Shown: positions 42,570 to 54,720, numbered from the stretch's first letter. The stretch is 64,000 nucleotides of DNA from Labia minor (GCA_963082975.1 OY720344.1:61842546-61906545); one strand, 5' to 3'. Notes: generated from the sequence alone by a model not told the origin. A program made the numbers and translations.

Positions 42570-44134
42570 ATTAGTTGTTTATATTTAATAGATGTGAGAC
42601 CTGGTATATAACTATAACAGATGAGAATAAAAATTCTAGATTTTTTAAATAAAATACTCTGGAACATATTGTATATGGTACAAAAAATATTTAAATCATA
42701 TTATAGAATGTCTGAAATTATATAAATCCGGAAATATTATTAGAACTATATAAAACAGAAAAGATTAAAATATTGAGGAGAAACTCGAATGAGATGAGGA
42801 AAAGTTAGAAAAAATTTTATTTGAAAGATAACCAATTGAAGAATTGATATAAGATATATAACCAATACGATAGAAATATGCTATATAAAAGAAGAAAAAA
42901 TTGGAAAAGAATAGAAACTGGATGGACGGGGATTAGGATAGATGGGTTGGAGGTATATGATTGGTGTGACCATATATTTATATATATATATTTATTTAAA
43001 TGGTAAATTTTATAGACTGACTTGAAAAATAAAAAAAAACGATTTTATAGGTAAATTGTAAGAGATAAGAGAAAAGATTAATGTAGTTGGGATAATATCA
43101 AAAAAGTCTTAAATAAAATAGAGGAAGATATATAAAACAAAATAAAAGATTGCAGAAGACCATTCAGATGAAAAGATTATAAACTTAATTCAGATAATCA
43201 ATAGCAAATAAAATTCGATAAAAAAGTATTAATATGTATTACAAAATGAAAGGAAAACAAAAATAAATAAATAAAGTAAATCCTTTTATATTTTATATCC
43301 ATATTTAGCTAAAATAATAAAATAAATATTTTTTTTTCTCTAGAAAATATAAAAAAAAATTAATGAAAATCTTGATTATTATACTTACCTTTTTTCATTC
43401 AATATAAAAGTTTTTTAGTAAGATTTTTTTCTTATTAAAAAAGTTATCGTCTTAATAAAAGATTTTCTTTCTTTCATTTTATTTTTTCAGCTATATAATT
43501 TATATTAAAAAAAATCTTCACCTTATTTTTATCATTTATTTTTTCCTTTTTTTCTTTATTTGTGTGGGAGTGTGTCTGTATTTATATATTTCTATTAATG
43601 AAGTTGAATTCAAAATATTGAACATATATTCGAGAGATCTTCACATTACTTAATGAAAATCTACCTCAAATTTATTTAATATTTATATAATTGATTATCG
43701 AAAATCCATCGCAATATTTTCATTGTTACTTATCATTATGATTATTGTAATTCGTATTTTATTATTTATTTTAGATTCCAATTTAGGTGAATCCTAGTGG
43801 AATTTTGCTAAACAAAACTTCAAGGTAATAATAATTTAAAAAAATATGAATTTATATTATTCGATTTAATGGCAAGCAGAGATTTTAGTCATTTATCGTC
43901 TTTATAAATTATTTTAAGACTGATTCGGATAAGATAAGACTCTTATTTAGATTAGAATTAATAAATCAGACTAGCAACTATAAAGTCATTACTAGCCTAG
44001 AGGATAATAAAATAAATAAATATACACAAATTATAAAAAATAATACTGATAATTATATAACACTTACTAATTTAAAAGTTAATTAAAAAAAAATTACATT
44101 TATTTATAAATACAATTAAATAATAAAGGATCTA
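42570..44134. other. AT-rich stretch; no gene recognised
   Basis: A weak resemblance to LINE sequence near 42780-42950 was not strong enough to call. The rest is A/T-rich with homopolymers. Confidence 0.45.
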
Positions 44135-44689
44135 GGGTCATTCCACGTCAATTCAACCAGAAAATAGTCATTTTTTCACCCAAAATCTCAGATTTTTATG
44201 AAAATTGGTAAATATGTTCTATTTATAAACATGAAAAACACCACTAAATTTTAATTTTTTATCTCACATAGTTTTTGAGTATTGGAGAAGAAAATAATTT
44301 CTCAGTCACTTATTTAACCTCCTATCTTGTTGAAATTTTTAAGGCATGTTCTTATAACTATGAGGAATTGTAAAAAAAATGTAACGGACCCCAAAATATT
44401 TTTAAAAAAATTATATGTTGGATATTATAAAATTTTAAAATTACAAACAAAGTTTAGCGTAAAATGAAATATCACGACAAGGGAATGAGATAATCAAGAA
44501 CTTTTTTTTTCCTAAATTATCTACATGAAATGGGCTTTAATTTAATAAAATAAAAGTTTTGTGTATTTGCCTCCTTCTATTTACTAAGACCACTGCAAGT
44601 TACAACACATTAATTATGAGCAATATGAGAGTCTCAATGGCTGAATATTGTTAATAATTAGACATTTTAATATTAAATAAAATATTTTT

Positions 44690-45030
44690 ACCTAAAAATG
44701 TCCATCGAAGGAAAGTTTAACAGCATTCTTACAAACAAAGTTTGAAAACTATGAGGAAGAAGATAGGATCGAATTCAAACAGTGGGTAGCTACAGACAGG
44801 ACACAGATGATAACTCAAACTTCAACCATTGATGAATTTATTGATGAACTAACAACAAAAATAGAAAAATTGATTCCAAATTCTTATATTGCAAAAAGTC
44901 AGTCGAGCTATTTTAAAAGTCTAAAGGATAACTGCGCGCCAAATCAAGCCATTATATCAATCAATTGACTTTAGCGAGAATTTCTCTTTTGTGATTCAAG
45001 ATGAGGTACAGGGTTATCATTGGATTCTAA
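44690..45030 (+). pseudogene. Transposase fragment (DFSEN...DEVQGYHW type), plus-strand part
   Basis: From about 44720 the plus strand encodes LQTKFENYEEEDRIEFKQWV, then SQSSYFKSLKDNCAP and, after one stop, DFSENFSFVIQDEVQGYHW. DFSEN is probably the first acidic catalytic motif of a DDE-type enzyme. Homology ends after YHW at about 45023, where the sequence switches to an inverted version of the next coding part. Confidence 0.55.
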
Positions 45031-45044
45031 CAGTGTATCTTGAA

Positions 45045-45234
45045 TCTTATAAACCATACAAACATCATGATTTAAGTCATCGGAAATTATACAATGTGAT
45101 GAGACTATTTTTTTGTCATCAACACTCATGTTAATTATTACTGGGTGAACAGTGCAGGAGTCTGAGGTCCAATGATAACCCTGTACCTCATCTTGAAATT
45201 TAAAAACGCCAATCTTTAAACTGCCATTACTCAA
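45045..45234 (-). pseudogene. Transposase fragment, inverted continuation
   Basis: On the minus strand the frame repeats FQDEVQGYHW and then continues TSDSCTVHPVIINMSV and HCIISDDLNHDVCMVYKIQD. This is what should follow on the plus strand in an intact gene. The segment therefore appears inverted about a 30-bp block present in both orientations (about 44999-45028 and 45161-45190). The frame open at 44971-45234 ends in antisense of the plus-strand part. Confidence 0.55.
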
Positions 45235-45720
45235 AAACTATGTGAGATAAAAAATTAAAATTTAGTGGTGTTTTTCATGTTTATAAATAGAACATATTTA
45301 CCGATTTTCATAAAAATCTGAGATTTTGGGTGAAACGGCCTGGATGAGTTGACGTGGAATGACCCTGTAACAAAAGGTCTGTAAAATAATCTGCTCCGAC
45401 TACGGACGGCTACATTAAATTAAGATACAAGAGCAGGTCAATAAGTCCATGACTTTTTAAATTCCCGTCTCTTAAATGAAATGGTAACAGCTGTCTCGTG
45501 TCGAAATATCTGTGTTTCATTCAAAAAGTCACGGGCCTATTAACATGCCCACGTACAAGTATAATAAAAGTCGGAGTCGAAGTTAGAGCTGATAATTTTC
45601 GACATGTCTCTAAATTGGAACCAGCTGGGTCTTTTAGTTTTTGTTTTCAATCCATTAATAGTAGACTACCTCGTGATTTGATAAGAAAATGGAAAAAAGT
45701 GAATTTAATTGAAAAACAAT

Positions 45721-46620
45721 GAATTGGGATACGAATTGCTCCCTCATCCGCCCTATTCTCCGGATTTAGCCCTGAGCGACTATTTCTTGTTTTCAAACCT
45801 TGTGAAATGGCACGGTAGAAAGAGATTTGACTCCAACGATGAAATCATCTCACAAACAAATCTATTTTGATATCCTCGATAAATGTTATTTTTAAAAGAG
45901 ATAAAATAAGTTGACCTGTGACCAGGTCCGAACCGACCGACGGTTTGAAGTAAATTAATTTCCAACTACAGAAACAATTTCAAATAATTTTAATATATCT
46001 ATTAATGTAATAAAAAACAGATATGGATAGAACATAAATATTTTTAATTTTATTTTATTTATAATATATATGTAAGACCAGGCTGTGACGTCATGAATGG
46101 CTGGATGACGTCATATAATTTTAATTAAGAAAAAACTAATAAATATGATTTTTCTCTAGGATAAAACCAATACAAAGTGCATGATTCGTGGTGATATATA
46201 AAAAAATCTCCTCATGTGAAATTTGGTGTGAAAATAACCCTTCCCTTCCTATCGTCGATCGCTAATACTACCACTTCCGGTTTCCGGATTTGCACCAAAA
46301 GTTGATCAATTCATCCCACTGATGCATTAAATAAATATACCAAATTTCATCAAAATCTCATGAGCCGTTCAGGCTTTACACATCTATACGGACGGACAGA
46401 CGGACAGACGGACGGACAGACATCATGCTAAAAATACTTTTTTCTGTTAAGAAAATGCTTGATTCGTGGAGATATGTAAAAATCTCCACATGTGAAATTT
46501 GGTGTGAAAACAATATCTCCCTTACTATCGTCGACCGGTAAAAATTGGAGAAACGTTGGACGAAGTGTATAGAGCTCCAAGGAGACTGTTGAGAAATAAA
46601 ATTATTTTTTATCAAAATAT
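45721..46620 (+). pseudogene. Mariner transposase C-terminal fragments (interrupted)
   Basis: The coding pieces are 45721-45860 (ELGYELLPHPPYSPDL, then SDYFLF and KWHGRKRFDSNDEI) and 46544-46615 (LEKRWTKCIELQGDC, then a stop). In an intact mariner these are contiguous. DD34D transposases cut at TA and need three Asp residues; only the third is present here. The 639-bp insertion and missing N-terminal half make it inactive. Confidence 0.75.
45906..46544 (+). repeat. ACCGACCGACG repeat family, copy nested in the mariner
   Basis: A complete-looking copy from ATAAGTTGACCTGTGACCAG to CTATCGTCGACCGGTAAAA, with the interior (CGGA/CAGA)n run at 46388-46420. It splits the mariner transposase between the DDD motif segment and the C-terminal segment, so it inserted after the mariner. 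Junctions are A/T-rich, and a short duplication of AAAAT or less is possible. Confidence 0.8.
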
Positions 46621-46724
46621 CTGTGTTTCATTCAAAAAGTCGCGGACTTATTAACCTGCTCTTGTACAAGTAAAATAAAAGCCGGAGTCGAAGTTAGAGC
46701 TGATAATTTTCGACATGTCTCTAA

Positions 46725-48584
46725 AGCTCTGCTTAAAAGTATACGACTATATACCTACACTAAGATCAACTATCTAATAACACCGTAATAATTATATTTT
46801 TAAGACTTATTATATATAGGTATTTTAAGATTTTTTAATAAGAGAGAGAAAATAAATAAATCTTTTCTGCTTTTTTATATAAGTAATTCTTTATTTTTAT
46901 ATAATTATAATATTTTATAATTCTAATGATGCAAACAAAACACATAGATTCTATAATTTCTTTTCGTCCTATAAATATTGTAGAAAATTTATATTAAAAT
47001 ATCTCAAATGAAATATTTTTTGCTAAGTTTAAAGACATGATCACGCTTACACCTCTCCAATAGTATTTTACATATTTTAATTTTATTAGATATTTAATAA
47101 TTATGTTAATTATTTAAGATTTTTACAGGATTTCAACGTTTAAATTATTCTCAAATATTATTATTATGTTTAAAAAAAATACAATTTTGTATATTTCTTA
47201 ATTATTATTTCTTGTCACAAGAATATATTAGTGACATATTATATGTGTACGAGTATATGTGTGTAGGAGATAAACAGGCAAATATTATTTGGCTAATCAG
47301 TCTGATTTGAATTTCCTCAAATAAAGATTATATTTATTTTAAAATAGTAATTATTCTTATTAATATTATTTATTATTGGAATAAATAATATCTTTTGATT
47401 TTGATTTTTCTTTACTGTTATTTCAGTTTCTCTTTAAATATTCCAAATGTATAATATCTCCCTTTTACCAACGAAAACTACCTTGGCTGGTTTGAAGTAT
47501 AACTTAGTTTAATATTTGTTTAAGGTCTTGTCTAACTTAATTTGTGTCTTGATGTTTACTTTCGTCTACAGATGAATTGAAATCCTTATTCACTCATCCT
47601 CTCTACCCTCATGTATCTTCTTTAAACACCCACATCCTTCACCTACCTATTTCTACAACTTTATTGTATTTAAAAAGAAAATTTATTTTTATCTACTATT
47701 GATTGGGCAGTTCTTTGAATAATATAAAAAATAAACACACTATTATATATTATTATTAGATCATTTTAATTACTTGAGTATTTAAGAGAATCAATTTTAC
47801 AAAAATTGTGAAAATTGTCTATAATTATATCTTTTTATATATTTAAAATTATAAATATAAATTTGATATAATTAATTGAAATTTGAAAGAGAAAGTGAGA
47901 TAGTAAATAAAGAAAGTGGCCCTCCTCTGTTATATATTATTATAATACATCTCTCTTTTTTTAATATCTTTCTCTCTACTTTAATGACCAATTTAATATA
48001 GATTAGACATTTCTTTCAAGGAAAAAGTGAAAAAAATATGAATAATTTTCCAATATTTTTTTTATTTTCCGAAATTGAAATATAAAAGCTTATTTTAGAA
48101 ATTGGAAAGGAATCAGAAATCCCAAATGGGAAATGAAGAAGTGAATGCCAAATCGAATGTTTCGTTGGAATAATGATTACCTCTTCTCATTTTCTAACAC
48201 ACACTCATATATACATACGTATTCTTTGATTTCGATTTATATTTAATATTTTATATATACCTACATAAACCTATATATAATAAAAGAAATTCACATTTTC
48301 TTTTATTATCATTTTCTTTATTTATTTCATTTGAATTTATTGCTAAGATTTTAGTTCTTTTTTATAGTATTTTTTGTATATTTTTTAACTGATTTTATAT
48401 AGTTAGGTTCTATGGATATTAACATTAATTATGTCTATTATTATTGTACATTGAAATTTTTTATATTACTGAGAATTCATAAATAGAAATAGTGTGATTT
48501 TTTTTTAACAATTTATTTTTACATTTAGGTATTGGATACATTTATGGAAAATGAGATTTCAATGGAATAGAGGAATTGAGGTGA
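46725..48584. other. AT-rich stretch, nothing recognised
   Basis: No coding similarity, no repeat family recognised from elsewhere in the window, and no RNA gene. Confidence 0.5.
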
Positions 48585-48850
48585 CAAGGAATTGCATGAT
48601 CTCTATGCATCCCCAACCAAAGTATTGAGGTTAAGAGGTATGCCAGACACGTGGGCCGTTTAGGTGATATAAGGATAGCGAGAGGTTTGTTTAAAAGAAG
48701 ACTAATTGAAAATCGAATGATAAATTTAAAAATAATTTTGAAGGGGATTAGAAGGAAAAACAATTGAACCAAAATAGTTGAGAATGGGGACAAATGGGTC
48801 AAATGGCAACCAATATGACTGTTAGGAACAAGAACTTTGAAGTTAATTTA
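48585..48850 (+). mobile_element. LINE 3'-end fragment, highly diverged
   Basis: Landmarks of the same LINE remain in order: ggaattgcatgatctctatg (HDLYASL region), a diverged aggtatgccagacacgtggg, gaatggggacaaatgggtca and aacaagaactttgaagtta. The frame is destroyed. It appears older than the copies at 6404, 28620 and 50588. Confidence 0.6.
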
Positions 48851-48854
48851 GATA

Positions 48855-49652
48855 TGTTTTATGGTTATTGGCAGATAGATTTACTAAGTATGTAAAGTAC
48901 TACATCATCTAAATTTGGAAAGACTCTTTTTGGGATTTGATTGATTCGATTAGGGTTATAGACCGAGTTGTAATTGAAATAAGAAGCATGTTCTCATTCC
49001 CCTGATCTTTTATAGTCCCCTCGTGCCAATAAAAAAAAAGATTGATATTCTATTCCTGAAGGTGCTGATTTTTATGTTTAAAAGATTTCAATCTCTTTTT
49101 TTTAATGCATACTTATATATATACTCGTATATAACAATATTTATATATATAAGAATTGAATCTTGACAGAGTTTTCTTCAATTAATCAAAATGAAATAAA
49201 TTTCAAATTCAAGTCACGTTTATCATTTCTAATGAAGATATATATATATATATTATATACATATAAATTTAATACTGATGAGAAAGGGTTTTTTTTTATT
49301 TTTCCAGGTGAATGAAAGTTCAAGTGTTGGTGACGAAAGAATAAATGGTTAGAATAAAAAAATGAATTGCTGGTTGAATTTTAAACAAAAGACTAGGGTA
49401 AAACTCCGGTCCCAAACGCCCATCTTTTCGCTCTCTTTCTCTAGTCAAATGCCAAACCATCATGATCATGGCCACATTTCAAAGCTACACGATGATAACG
49501 CTTTACTAATACAGAAAAACTAGACAGACTAGAAAAGATAAATGAAAAATCGACGAGAGTGGGATATAAATGAAGACAAAGATGAGTTGCCTTAAGGGGA
49601 AATTCTGATATCCCAACTTATATATTCTAAAATTCTGATTTATACCAATTTT

Positions 49653-49698
<46 letters not shown>

Positions 49699-50580
49699 GT
49701 TATCTATTTTGATCTGATTTATGACATTATAATAAGTATTCCTCTTTCACTCACCGTAAAGAATGTTTTGCAGAATTAATTTATAATGTTTTATTATATG
49801 TGTGTGTGACTGTGTCAGTTTTGTACTCTTAAATTCCTTATTATTTTATTCATAATTCTTAATACTTTTCTCATTTATTTTGAAATTTTTAATTTAGATT
49901 TAAAATTTAATTTTCTAAATAAAAATGTATTTTTATAGATCTTATTAAGTAATAATTTTGTTTATTTATTTTATTTAATTAAATTCAAACCATTAATGGG
50001 CCTCTCAGAAACCAAAGCGATTAACTCCACATATAAACAAAGTGAGAAAATGAACCCCAAAGTTTACAGCTTGTAGGAAATTCAGGGTTATTGATTACAG
50101 AAAAATGTATATTGCATTGCAATATTAAGATTATCAAGTTACATTACCAAGTTACATTACTAGCAAAATTTTAAAAATTGGAGTTAATCGGTTTGACTTC
50201 TGAGTGGCACAAATGTTTATCTGCATCCACTTGATTCTATTAAACAGCAATGGTATATTGAACATATCATTCAGTTTTAGTTTATTTATAATATACTTAT
50301 AATAATAGTATATCTTATATATAAATGTGTAACTATGTAGGTGCATTCGTTATTAACCGAATATATATATATATATCAATACAACCCATATACCTACTCT
50401 ATATTATATTAGAAGAAAAATATTATTTTATTTATTTTTTTCTAAATTTAATTTACAACTGTGCCAAGTAATATTAAAAAATATATTAAAATATTTTAAA
50501 ATGTATTGATTGAAATGATTGATTAATTTAAATGAGTATTAGTTAATAAATCAGCATAAAATTAAATTCAACAAATTCAA
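48855..50580. other. AT-rich stretch with (TA)n; no gene recognised
   Basis: A TA run lies at about 49654-49696. The GC-richer patch at 49400-49570 has no recognisable frame. The open frame at 50152-50346 on the minus strand has no motif. Confidence 0.5.
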
Positions 50581-50582
50581 TT

Positions 50583-51147
50583 CCATATATCTCTGTGACT
50601 CTACGGAACTCAAAAGTTATTGGCCGCAGCAACCACACCCTTCCAAGTATTCCTATTCTGAGCCACATCCTTCCAGTCCCTATCCTCTCCCATCTCTCTC
50701 ACATGCTTTCCCACATTATCCACCCACCGCGTCCTTGGTCTTCCAAGTGGGCGTTTCCCACTCGGTCTCCCTACCAATATATTTTTTGCCAGCCTATCTT
50801 CTCCCATTCTAACCACATGTAGCCTTCTCGATTTTATAATTCTAACTATATCTAGAGATGCATAGAGGTCATGCAATTCCTCGTTATGCAATCTTCGCCA
50901 TTCTCCGGTGACCTTATCTTTCTTTGGCCCATAAATGCTTCGCAGAATCCTATTCTCAAATATTCTAAATCTACTCTCGTCACCTAAGGTCATAGACCAT
51001 ACCTCACATCCATATAATACAACCGGTAAAATAATTGTTTTATATATTTTAACTTTTATCCCCTTTGATAATAATTTTGAAGCGATAAGCCCCTTAATTG
51101 CATGATAACAGGCGTTTCCCGATTGTAACCCCTCCATCTCTATAAAC
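50583..51147 (-). mobile_element. 5'-truncated LINE copy
   Basis: The best-preserved LINE copy in the window. It contains the last 175 codons open, a short 3' untranslated stretch (CCAATAACTTTTGAGTTCCG, then TAGAGTCACAGAGATA) and no 5' part. The 5' edge lies near 51147, just upstream of TCGGGAAACGCC. Three or four other fragments of the same family are in the window, each 5'-truncated. Confidence 0.85.
50610..51137 (-). CDS. LINE reverse transcriptase, C-terminal fragment (partial)
   Basis: An open frame of 175 codons from the C-terminal end of a non-LTR retrotransposon polyprotein. Motifs in order: SGNACYHAIKGL, LPVVLYGCEVWSMTLGDESR, NRILRSIYGPKKDKVTGEWR, ELHDLYAS, RRLHVVRMGEDRLAKNILVG, RPLGRPRTRWVDNV and QNRNTWKGVV. 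This is the thumb and C-terminal region that follows the RT palm in many LINE clades. The palm with its YxDD, and the endonuclease, are absent. The usual RLRWxGHVVRM is shortened to RLHVVRM. The Met at the start is fortuitous and arises from truncation. It is not expected to be functional. Confidence 0.8.
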   Translation of the reverse strand: MEGLQSGNACYHAIKGLIASKLLSKGIKVKIYKTIILPVVLYGCEVWSMTLGDESRFRIFENRILRSIYGPKKDKVTGEWRRLHNEELHDLYASLDIVRIIKSRRLHVVRMGEDRLAKNILVGRPSGKRPLGRPRTRWVDNVGKHVREMGEDRDWKDVAQNRNTWKGVVAAANNF

Positions 51148-51149
51148 TA

Positions 51150-51720
51150 TGCACAAAAATAAGTATAAGTAGTAAGTACAATGATAAAATAAAAATATTT
51201 TAAAAAATAAACCAAAATCACATTATATAATGAAATGATGAGGGATATAACAGAATCAATTTATAATTTATGATGAAACTTTAATTGAAAATAATTTAAT
51301 ATATATATATATATATTTTAATTTCATAAAATGGTTAAAATTATGTATTTGTTTAATGTATTGATTTAATATTTTTTTAAAAAAGGGAGTGGCTCTTGTG
51401 TACTCTTAATAATAATATATTTGAATTATAAATTATATACCTAGATATAATATAATTAATAACTTTTCTAAGATTTTCGAGAGGAGTTTGATAAATAAGT
51501 GACTTGTTGAAATTTATTTGGCTAAGAACGCATCTAAACTCAGCAGCTACATTACATTTTACATGAATATTTGGAGCTATTGGAGTGATGGATGCCTCGA
51601 ATGCTCATACTCCTCCATAAGTGTGTTTATAGACAACAGAATAACAATCCATAAATTCAATATTTTCCAGACTTAAGTAAGCCCCATTCGACTCTTTCCT
51701 GTTTCCAAACCTAAATTAGC
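51150..51720. other. AT-rich stretch, nothing recognised
   Basis: No coding similarity or repeat boundary seen. Confidence 0.5.
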
Positions 51721-52330
51721 TGGAGTGTCTCCACTCGATTATCTCGCAATTTGAATTGGATTAAATAACATAATATATTATATTTAAATTAAATTTAATT
51801 AATTATAAATTATAAATTAAAATTAATAAATAATATTTATTAAACCAGCTCATGTTTGGCTCTTTGTTGATGGCACCACGTCACGCTCGTGAGATTTGCA
51901 GTGTTAAAAATTAATTTTGGTACTTTCAGCGATTCAATCAAGCTGAAATTCTATATATAGCAGTTTTATACAATTAATAATCATGTGAAAAATTATCAAA
52001 CATATGTCTTTATTTTTACTGTCACTTTAGAAGAAAAAAAATCAAAACGTTGTAGGTAATGACCCTCTTCCGATTGTACAACATTTCTCAAAAGTTGATA
52101 GAAAACTATGAATTTTGAATAATGCCCATGTACCAAATTTCATCATTCTAGCTCAAACCGTTTTTGCGTAATCTTGGTTACATACATTCACACATACACA
52201 CACACAGACAGACATTTTTCTCAACCCTAGTGAAAATGATTCAGGAACCTTCAAAACGTATAAAAACATCAAAATCTCAACATCGAAAATTTTCGTGATC
52301 GCAATACTATCCCTGGCGAGATAGTAAAAA
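51721..52330 (+). repeat. Hairpin-ended ~600-bp repeat family, copy 3
   Basis: Starts TGGAGTGTCTCCACTCGATT and ends ATACTATCCCTGGCGAGATA then GTAAAAAT. It has the family landmarks including ggtactttcagcgattcaat and a CACA-rich segment (52190-52206). The terminal region contains cgaaaattttcgtgatcgca, a short palindrome. Confidence 0.85.
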
Positions 52331-52334
52331 TGAC

Positions 52335-54263
52335 AGGACGGTAAGTGTTTTGGGTCGAATCTGTGCCATTTGTGAAACAAACGCCTATATAGAGGGCTTT
52401 GTGGAGCCAAGTAATTGCAAAGAGATTATTCTTAATATACGTATTTTTATATGGATATAAATATATTCCATCACTAAAATATATTAATAATAAGGGGAAG
52501 AGAACGGGGAAAATTTCTTTCAAATTATTTTATTCCTTATGTTTATTTGTTTCACTAATACAATTACCTTTAACTCGAAGATCAACGGCAAAAACGTGGT
52601 GAAACTTTTAATACTGATTTTTGATTTTTTTTATTTCTAAGCGGTTCAAATAAAAATAAGTGTGCGTGTGTGTTGGGAAGGGGGTTAATTCTAAAGTCTT
52701 GTCCCATCCACAAGTTTATACCCTATAGAATTTCTTTCATTGAGTTAGATTAACTTTTTTTCATGAAAATAAAATGAAAGAATTATGTTTAAGTAAAATT
52801 ATAAGTAACAGGTGTGTTAACAGGGAATGAGAATTGAAAGGGAAGGGGGCGGGATGTTAGGAATTGAAAGATTAATTTTTGAATAAATAATATTTTATAT
52901 TTAAAAAAAAAAACCAAAAGAGAGGTTGAAATAAAAATAAAATTAGAAATATATTTGATATATTAATAATTAATATGATTGAAGGGTATACCTTTTTTCA
53001 TCTTATTTATTCATATTTTTATGATTTTCCATCTAACATTGAATTGAATAGTAGCATGCATGAATGAATGAAGAAGAAAATAAAAAGATAAATAAAATGG
53101 ATATTGAAAATTTGATATAATCATTTTAATATAAAAATACGAAATGAAAAAACAAATAAATAACAGAGAGAAAAATGAATAAAATAATATTTTTAAAATG
53201 ATTTATTATATATAAAAATTAGACTAAAGAAAATAAATAAATAATTATGAGTTAAGTAAAATAGAAAATAATAATAAAAATTTTGCAAGCTTATATTTTT
53301 TCGAAAATTATTTATATTTAAGAAAGTCATAAATGGAAATTTTTCTGATAGGGTTAGTTCCAAAATTGTAGTTAAAAGCAAATAGACAACTAAACAAGCG
53401 ATTAAATATTAAATTATTGATTTTAGTTTTTGAAGTAGTATGTTTTTCAAAGACATTTTTAGCATTGAATGAAACTGAATAAACCTGGTCAAGAGTATAT
53501 ACATTCATTATGCACAAGTATATTCAGATTTACTAGGATATAGTCGGTTTTAACTTGAAAATTAGTCAACGTAATTATTCATATTATTATTTTTTTTATA
53601 TTTTGGTTTATTAGAAAATTAGTAAATTAAGTTTATTCATTAGTGAATTAAATAGTTTCAAATTGCTTTACTTTGAAATTTCACAGTTGTCAAAAGTAGA
53701 AATAGTTCTTTTTTTTATTCGTAAATTATTTATTACTCAGCCAAATTTATACTCCATCATTGTCTATCTAGTCTAACATCTGTCACCTTTCTTCTCCATT
53801 TCTCCAAGTTTGTCCATTTTCTTGAATAAGTTTTTGACTCTATTTTATTAGATTATGTCTTAGAAGTCCTACTATTGTTTTGCATTTTATTATATGTGTC
53901 AAAGTCTTCTCTTTCCTCTTACAAAAGTTGGGCTTTACGATTTGTCTACTATTTCGTTTCCACAGTATGTGTGTTCCTGTATAGGTTGTCATTTTTCTCT
54001 TAGTTGTATATTATTGTTAATTAGAAAATTTTAGTTTAAATACTAAAAAAAATTACTTTTAATTATTTTAGTTATGGTCTGTCTATCTTGTAAAATATTT
54101 ATATATTCCATGATCTAATTTTACTTCCTTCATTTTATTGAACAAGAATTTTTATAAATCAAGAAAGAAGTTTATTGATAGTGGTTAAATACTGAACTAT
54201 TGTTTTGAAGATGAAGATTTCAATCTTACCAAGTGTTTATAAAAATGTAAAATACATATAATA
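52335..54263. other. AT-rich stretch; no gene recognised
   Basis: Open frames here (for example 52399-52602, 53308-53517) carry no known motif. A GC-richer patch at 53740-53990 might be a decayed LINE, but nothing diagnostic is left. Confidence 0.45.
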
Positions 54264-54720
54264 CGAGGGTGTATCAAATAAAAACCTTAAAAGTACTATA
54301 AATTATTTATTTGGACAACTAAGTAAAACTAACACATATCAATTTTTGTCATCGTCTCCTTCATGTGTTATTATGTAAGTGTTACATCACTTTGGAAGCG
54401 CATGAATTCTTTTGGACGCGCCTGTAGCCATTCGTGCACCGCGGTTTTCACCTCTTTTGGGCGTTGCAACGACGCAAAATTTTATCAGAGGTATCGTTGG
54501 GAAGTTCTTTTAATTCTTTAAGTCAATTGACGTGGAACCCATCTAGCAGAAACTTTATTGAATTTCAACACATTATGGACAATATTTTGCGCTGAACCGT
54601 AAATAATCTCCAAAATTTTGGCAATATCATTAAGTGTTATACACCTGTTTTTCATAACAAGTTCTTCCGCCTTAGTAATGTTTCAACTTTATAGTACTTT
54701 TAAGGTTTGATACACCCTCG
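54264..54720 (-). mobile_element. Mariner-derived deletion element (457 bp)
   Basis: Long inverted termini (CGAGGGTGTATCAAATAAAA, about 40 bp with little mismatch) are flanked by TA on both sides. The minus strand encodes LNDIAKILEIIYGSAQNIVH, then VLKFNKVSARWVPRQLT, a mariner-type second helix-turn-helix region. This is joined through frameshifts to QRPKEVKTAVHEWLQARPKE from near the transposase C-terminus. The catalytic core is deleted. It is an internally deleted, non-autonomous copy that would need a transposase supplied in trans. Confidence 0.8.

Larger units (their letters stand above)
44135..45366. mobile_element. DNA transposon with ~150-bp inverted termini
   Basis: Both ends start AGGGTCATTCCACGTCAA and stay complementary for about 150 bp (left to about 44285, right from about 45222), including cacccaaaatctcagatttt and aacaccactaaattttaatt. 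The interior has transposase-like coding on both strands: the plus strand reads LQTKFENYEEEDRIEFKQWV to DFSENFSFVIQDEVQGYHW, and the minus strand continues the same protein from FQDEVQGYHW. The family seems to be an arthropod DDE-type element I know only as unnamed proteins with a DFxENxSFVxQDxVQGxHW motif. The catalytic region beyond that is missing. Confidence 0.75.
45427..46664 (+). mobile_element. Mariner-type element, broken, with a nested repeat
   Basis: Inverted termini are CAAGAGCAGGTCAATAAGTC at 45427 and the complement ending 46664, both bordered by TA. The plus strand carries the transposase end: LLPHPPYSPDLALSDYFLF (about 45737-45793) holds the third catalytic Asp of a DD34D mariner, and LEKRWTKCIELQGD (about 46544-46585) is the C-terminus. 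The two are separated by the repeat at 45906-46544. The first half of the transposase is deleted. About 105 bp of right end plus flank is duplicated at 45509-45613 and 46620-46723. Confidence 0.75.

Noticed and set aside
42780..42960. Possible LINE C-terminal remnant
   Set aside because: Only a few short resemblances (gaaagataaccaattgaaga; a late NW-rich segment) and no ordered set of landmarks as in the other LINE fragments.
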